The position numbers and the translations under genes were made by a program. A stretch of 64,000 nt of DNA from Candidatus Fermentibacterota bacterium (GTDB lineage: Bacteria; JAFGKV01), in NCBI GenBank assembly GCA_030620115.1, contig JAUXFG010000001.1, forward strand, positions 1 through 64,000. The letters run 5' to 3'. This document shows, piece by piece, positions 62,311-64,000 of this stretch. Numbering within the stretch: the stretch's first letter is position 1; the number at the start of each line of letters is the position of its first letter. The notes below the pieces were generated by a model. That model ran no database searches. It had not been told where the DNA came from and saw only the letters and a program-made list of their open reading frames with translations.

Positions 62311-63489
62311 ATGTACCGCATATTGGGCATCGCTCCTACGCCGTTTTTTTCTGATCGCGGCTGTCACGTCCGTATACTTGAAGAGGCCCGGGCGCTTACC
62401 CGGCTTGGGCATGAAGTCACCATTTGCACCTACCATCTTGGCCGAGATCCCGAAGGTATCACGCTCCATCGCATCCCCCATATCCCCTGGTATTCCAAAC
62501 ATGATGCAGGCCCATCCTGGCACAAGTACTACATTGATATGCTTCTAACGGTGCGGGCTCTATTGAGTGGCCTTCGCGATAAGCCTGATATCGTCCATGG
62601 CCATCTTCATGAGGGGGTCTTCATCGGCTACTTCGTAAGCCGGATTCTGGATGTGCCCCTGGTATTCGACCTCCAGGGAAGCCTCACGGGGGAGATGCTT
62701 GCACACGATTTTATCTCCACCAGAGGCCTGTTCTACAGCTCCAATCGTTTCCTCGAAAAGTTGACCACGCAGATGGCTGATGTGATTCTTGCGTCCTCGG
62801 TGGGTGCAGCATCTTATCTCCAGGACGATCCCGATCTGAACGGGAAGAAGGTTCATATCGTGCCCGAAGGGATCGATGTCCGGCCGTATGATGCCATCAA
62901 AGAGACCGAAACGCTTCGTGCTTCCTTAGGGATTTCGAGGGACGATCCGCTCTGTGTCTACATGGGAGTGCTCTATCCATATCAGGGAATCGATGCGTTG
63001 ATCCGATCGGCGCCCATTGCCCTTGAATTGTGCCCTGCTCTTCAATTTCTTGTCATCGGGTTTCCCCATGTTGAGCACTATCGGCAGATGGCCGAGAGGC
63101 TCGGTTTGGGAGAACGGTTTCATTTTGTTGGCAAGGTTCACTACGAGAACGTGCCCGAGTACTTGAAGGCGGGCGATCTTGCGGTTACGCCGAAGGATTC
63201 CCAGACCGAAGCAAACTCAAAGATATACAACTTCATGGCTGCAGCGCTCCCAGTGGTTGCCTACGACACCGCCACCAACCGGTCACTGCTGGGCGAGCTG
63301 GGCGTATATGTGACGCGAGGTGACGAGTCGGGGCTCGCCAAGGCGGTGGGCTCGTTGGCCGCGGACCATACGCGAAGGAAAGACCTGGGAGAGGCGGTTC
63401 GGCGCAAGGCACAGGAGGAGTTCAGCTGGATGGAGGTGGGAAGAAAGATCGTGACCGTCTACGAAGATCTGCTTCGTGGAAGAGGATAG
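62311..63489 (+). CDS. GT4-family glycosyltransferase (paralogue 2)
   Basis: A 392-residue GT-B enzyme paralogous to that at 48270. APTPFFSDRGCHVRILEEARAL and GHLHEGVFIGYFVSR are in the N-domain; VYMGVLYPYQGIDALIR, EYLKAGDLAVTPKDS and NFMAAALPVVAYDTATNRS lie in the C-domain. The EAR-EAL-type nucleotide-sugar loop is replaced by SQTEANSKIYNF. Both enzymes share HLHEG/HNYEG-type loops, so substrates may be related. ATG 62311 has no strong ribosome-binding site. Confidence 0.88.
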   Translation: MYRILGIAPTPFFSDRGCHVRILEEARALTRLGHEVTICTYHLGRDPEGITLHRIPHIPWYSKHDAGPSWHKYYIDMLLTVRALLSGLRDKPDIVHGHLHEGVFIGYFVSRILDVPLVFDLQGSLTGEMLAHDFISTRGLFYSSNRFLEKLTTQMADVILASSVGAASYLQDDPDLNGKKVHIVPEGIDVRPYDAIKETETLRASLGISRDDPLCVYMGVLYPYQGIDALIRSAPIALELCPALQFLVIGFPHVEHYRQMAERLGLGERFHFVGKVHYENVPEYLKAGDLAVTPKDSQTEANSKIYNFMAAALPVVAYDTATNRSLLGELGVYVTRGDESGLAKAVGSLAADHTRRKDLGEAVRRKAQEEFSWMEVGRKIVTVYEDLLRGRG

Positions 63490-63565
63490 GGAGGAATGGG
63501 GAATATAGAATCTGCAATGTAGAATCTGAAATCTGACAATCTGGAATTTGGGGAAAGTGTGGGAG

Positions 63566-63666
63566 AGATTCTTCACTCCTTGTGGTCGCTCAGAATGACA
63601 GGGGTGGTGCGCAGAAGGATGCAGTACGTTGTGTCATTCTGAGGGAGCGGAGCGACCGAAGAATCT
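63566..63666. repeat. 101-bp palindromic element (35-31-35), copy 4
   Basis: Left arm 63566-63600, spacer 63601-63631, right arm 63632-63666. The right arm equals that of copy 2 over its TGTCATTCTGAGGGAGCGGA and CGAAGAATCT parts; the spacer is close to that of copy 3 (both start GGGGTG). Confidence 0.88.
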
Positions 63667-63710
63667 GCGGGAGGAGGGGGAGGATGTGGGAATGAGGATT
63701 GGGAGAAATG

Positions 63711-63836
63711 AACATCCAACGCCGAACGTCCAGCGTCGGAGTGGGGATGATGGAGGGCCATGCTCCGTCATGGCCGTTGATGCTCGATACGACGGACGCG
63801 ATCCGCCACCTGGCGGACGTCCCTCCAGAGATGCAA
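63711..63836. repeat. Composite repeat family C, right (inverted) copy
   Basis: AACATCCAACGCCGAACGTC, GGCCATGCTCCGTCATGGCC, ATCCGCCACCTGGCGGAC and GGGACGTCCCTCCAGAGATG-like blocks in the reverse order and on the opposite strand of the copy at 479-610. Confidence 0.8.
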
Positions 63837-63981
63837 TACTCCTCCGGCTGAGGGCTGATAGCTGGAGATGGGAAGGAGGAGGAAGGATAAGGGAATTTGA
63901 AATTAAACAAGCTGCAATCCGGGCTAAGAGCTCAGATTGTGGGTGATCGACAACGGACCAATAGACAAATCGACGAACTTC

Positions 63982-64000
63982 AAGGAGGTTTCGTGTCATG
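63982..64000 (+). CDS. Start of a truncated gene at the window edge
   Basis: AAGGAGG at 63982-63988, nine bases before an ATG at 63998-64000, the last bases of the window. The strong ribosome-binding site indicates a real gene beginning here; its product cannot be told. Confidence 0.6.

Larger units (their letters stand above)
63490..63997. other. Repeat-rich gap at the right edge
   Basis: No gene. It holds AATCTGCAATGTAGAATCTG-type short repeats (about 63505-63550), the fourth 101-bp palindromic element (63566-63666) and the inverted composite repeat C (63711-63836), then the leader of the next gene. Confidence 0.7.

Overview
The window looks like a chromosomal contig from an uncultivated, Gram-negative (diderm) bacterium of moderately high G+C. 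Outer-membrane biogenesis genes (a TamA/BamA-like barrel protein, a TamB-like protein, a TonB-like transducer), a giant C25 (gingipain-family) peptidase with CARDB domains and a FlgD/T9SS-like C-terminal domain, and gene-poor gaps packed with small dispersed repeats all suggest a candidate phylum near the FCB group (Eisenbacteria/Latescibacteria/Zixibacteria-like). No marker in the window fixes the phylum; this is inference.

Layout. 0.65-2.35 kb (minus): M23 peptidase and lipoprotein phosphoesterase. 2.4-9.9 kb (plus): a tightly overlapping four-gene envelope operon (two CNNM/CBS membrane proteins, lipobox-bearing TamA-like, TamB-like). 10.2-13.7 kb (minus): IS1634-type transposase remnant, TonB-like protein, SNF-family sodium symporter. 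14.1-21.9 kb (plus): housekeeping block with four tRNAs (Pro-GGG, Pro-CGG, Arg-CCT, Val-GAC), surE-pcm-VTT protein, LOG-like protein, acylphosphatase, apt, rpmB, rpsR, infC-rpmI-rplT, zapA and a probable 6S RNA. 22.0-32.6 kb (plus): rny, xseA, xseB, ispA-like, dxs, nadK, recN, a membrane protein, NYN-domain protein and an anti-sigma-type ATPase, mostly overlapping and probably co-transcribed.

From 32.8 kb the window is dominated by envelope and surface functions: PHP-type tyrosine phosphatase, membrane/TPR protein, three SGNH-hydrolase-like membrane-anchored proteins and a GT39-like membrane glycosyltransferase (32.8-41.3 kb); a transglutaminase-like/TPR protein followed by a CHASE2 nucleotide cyclase and an alkaline-phosphatase-superfamily protein (41.5-47.9 kb); a GT4 glycosyltransferase, the 2148-residue C25 peptidase and an EIIA-like protein (48.3-56.4 kb); a seven-heme membrane cytochrome, a baeRF-like protein, a flippase, a GNAT/FemAB-like protein, a small exported protein and a second GT4 enzyme (56.9-63.5 kb). 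Flippase, glycosyltransferases, acyl/SGNH enzymes and PHP phosphatase together read as surface-polysaccharide assembly and decoration.

The strongest unexplained signal is in the gaps. Four elements (near 0.3, 11.9, 33.8 and 63.6 kb) have the same 101-bp geometry: a 35-bp arm, a 31-bp spacer and a 35-bp inverted arm, with isolated 35-bp arms elsewhere. Several other repeat families occupy the same gaps, and a composite block near the left end recurs inverted at the right end. One repeat appears to truncate the cytochrome gene. No CRISPR array, phage or recognised defence system was seen.
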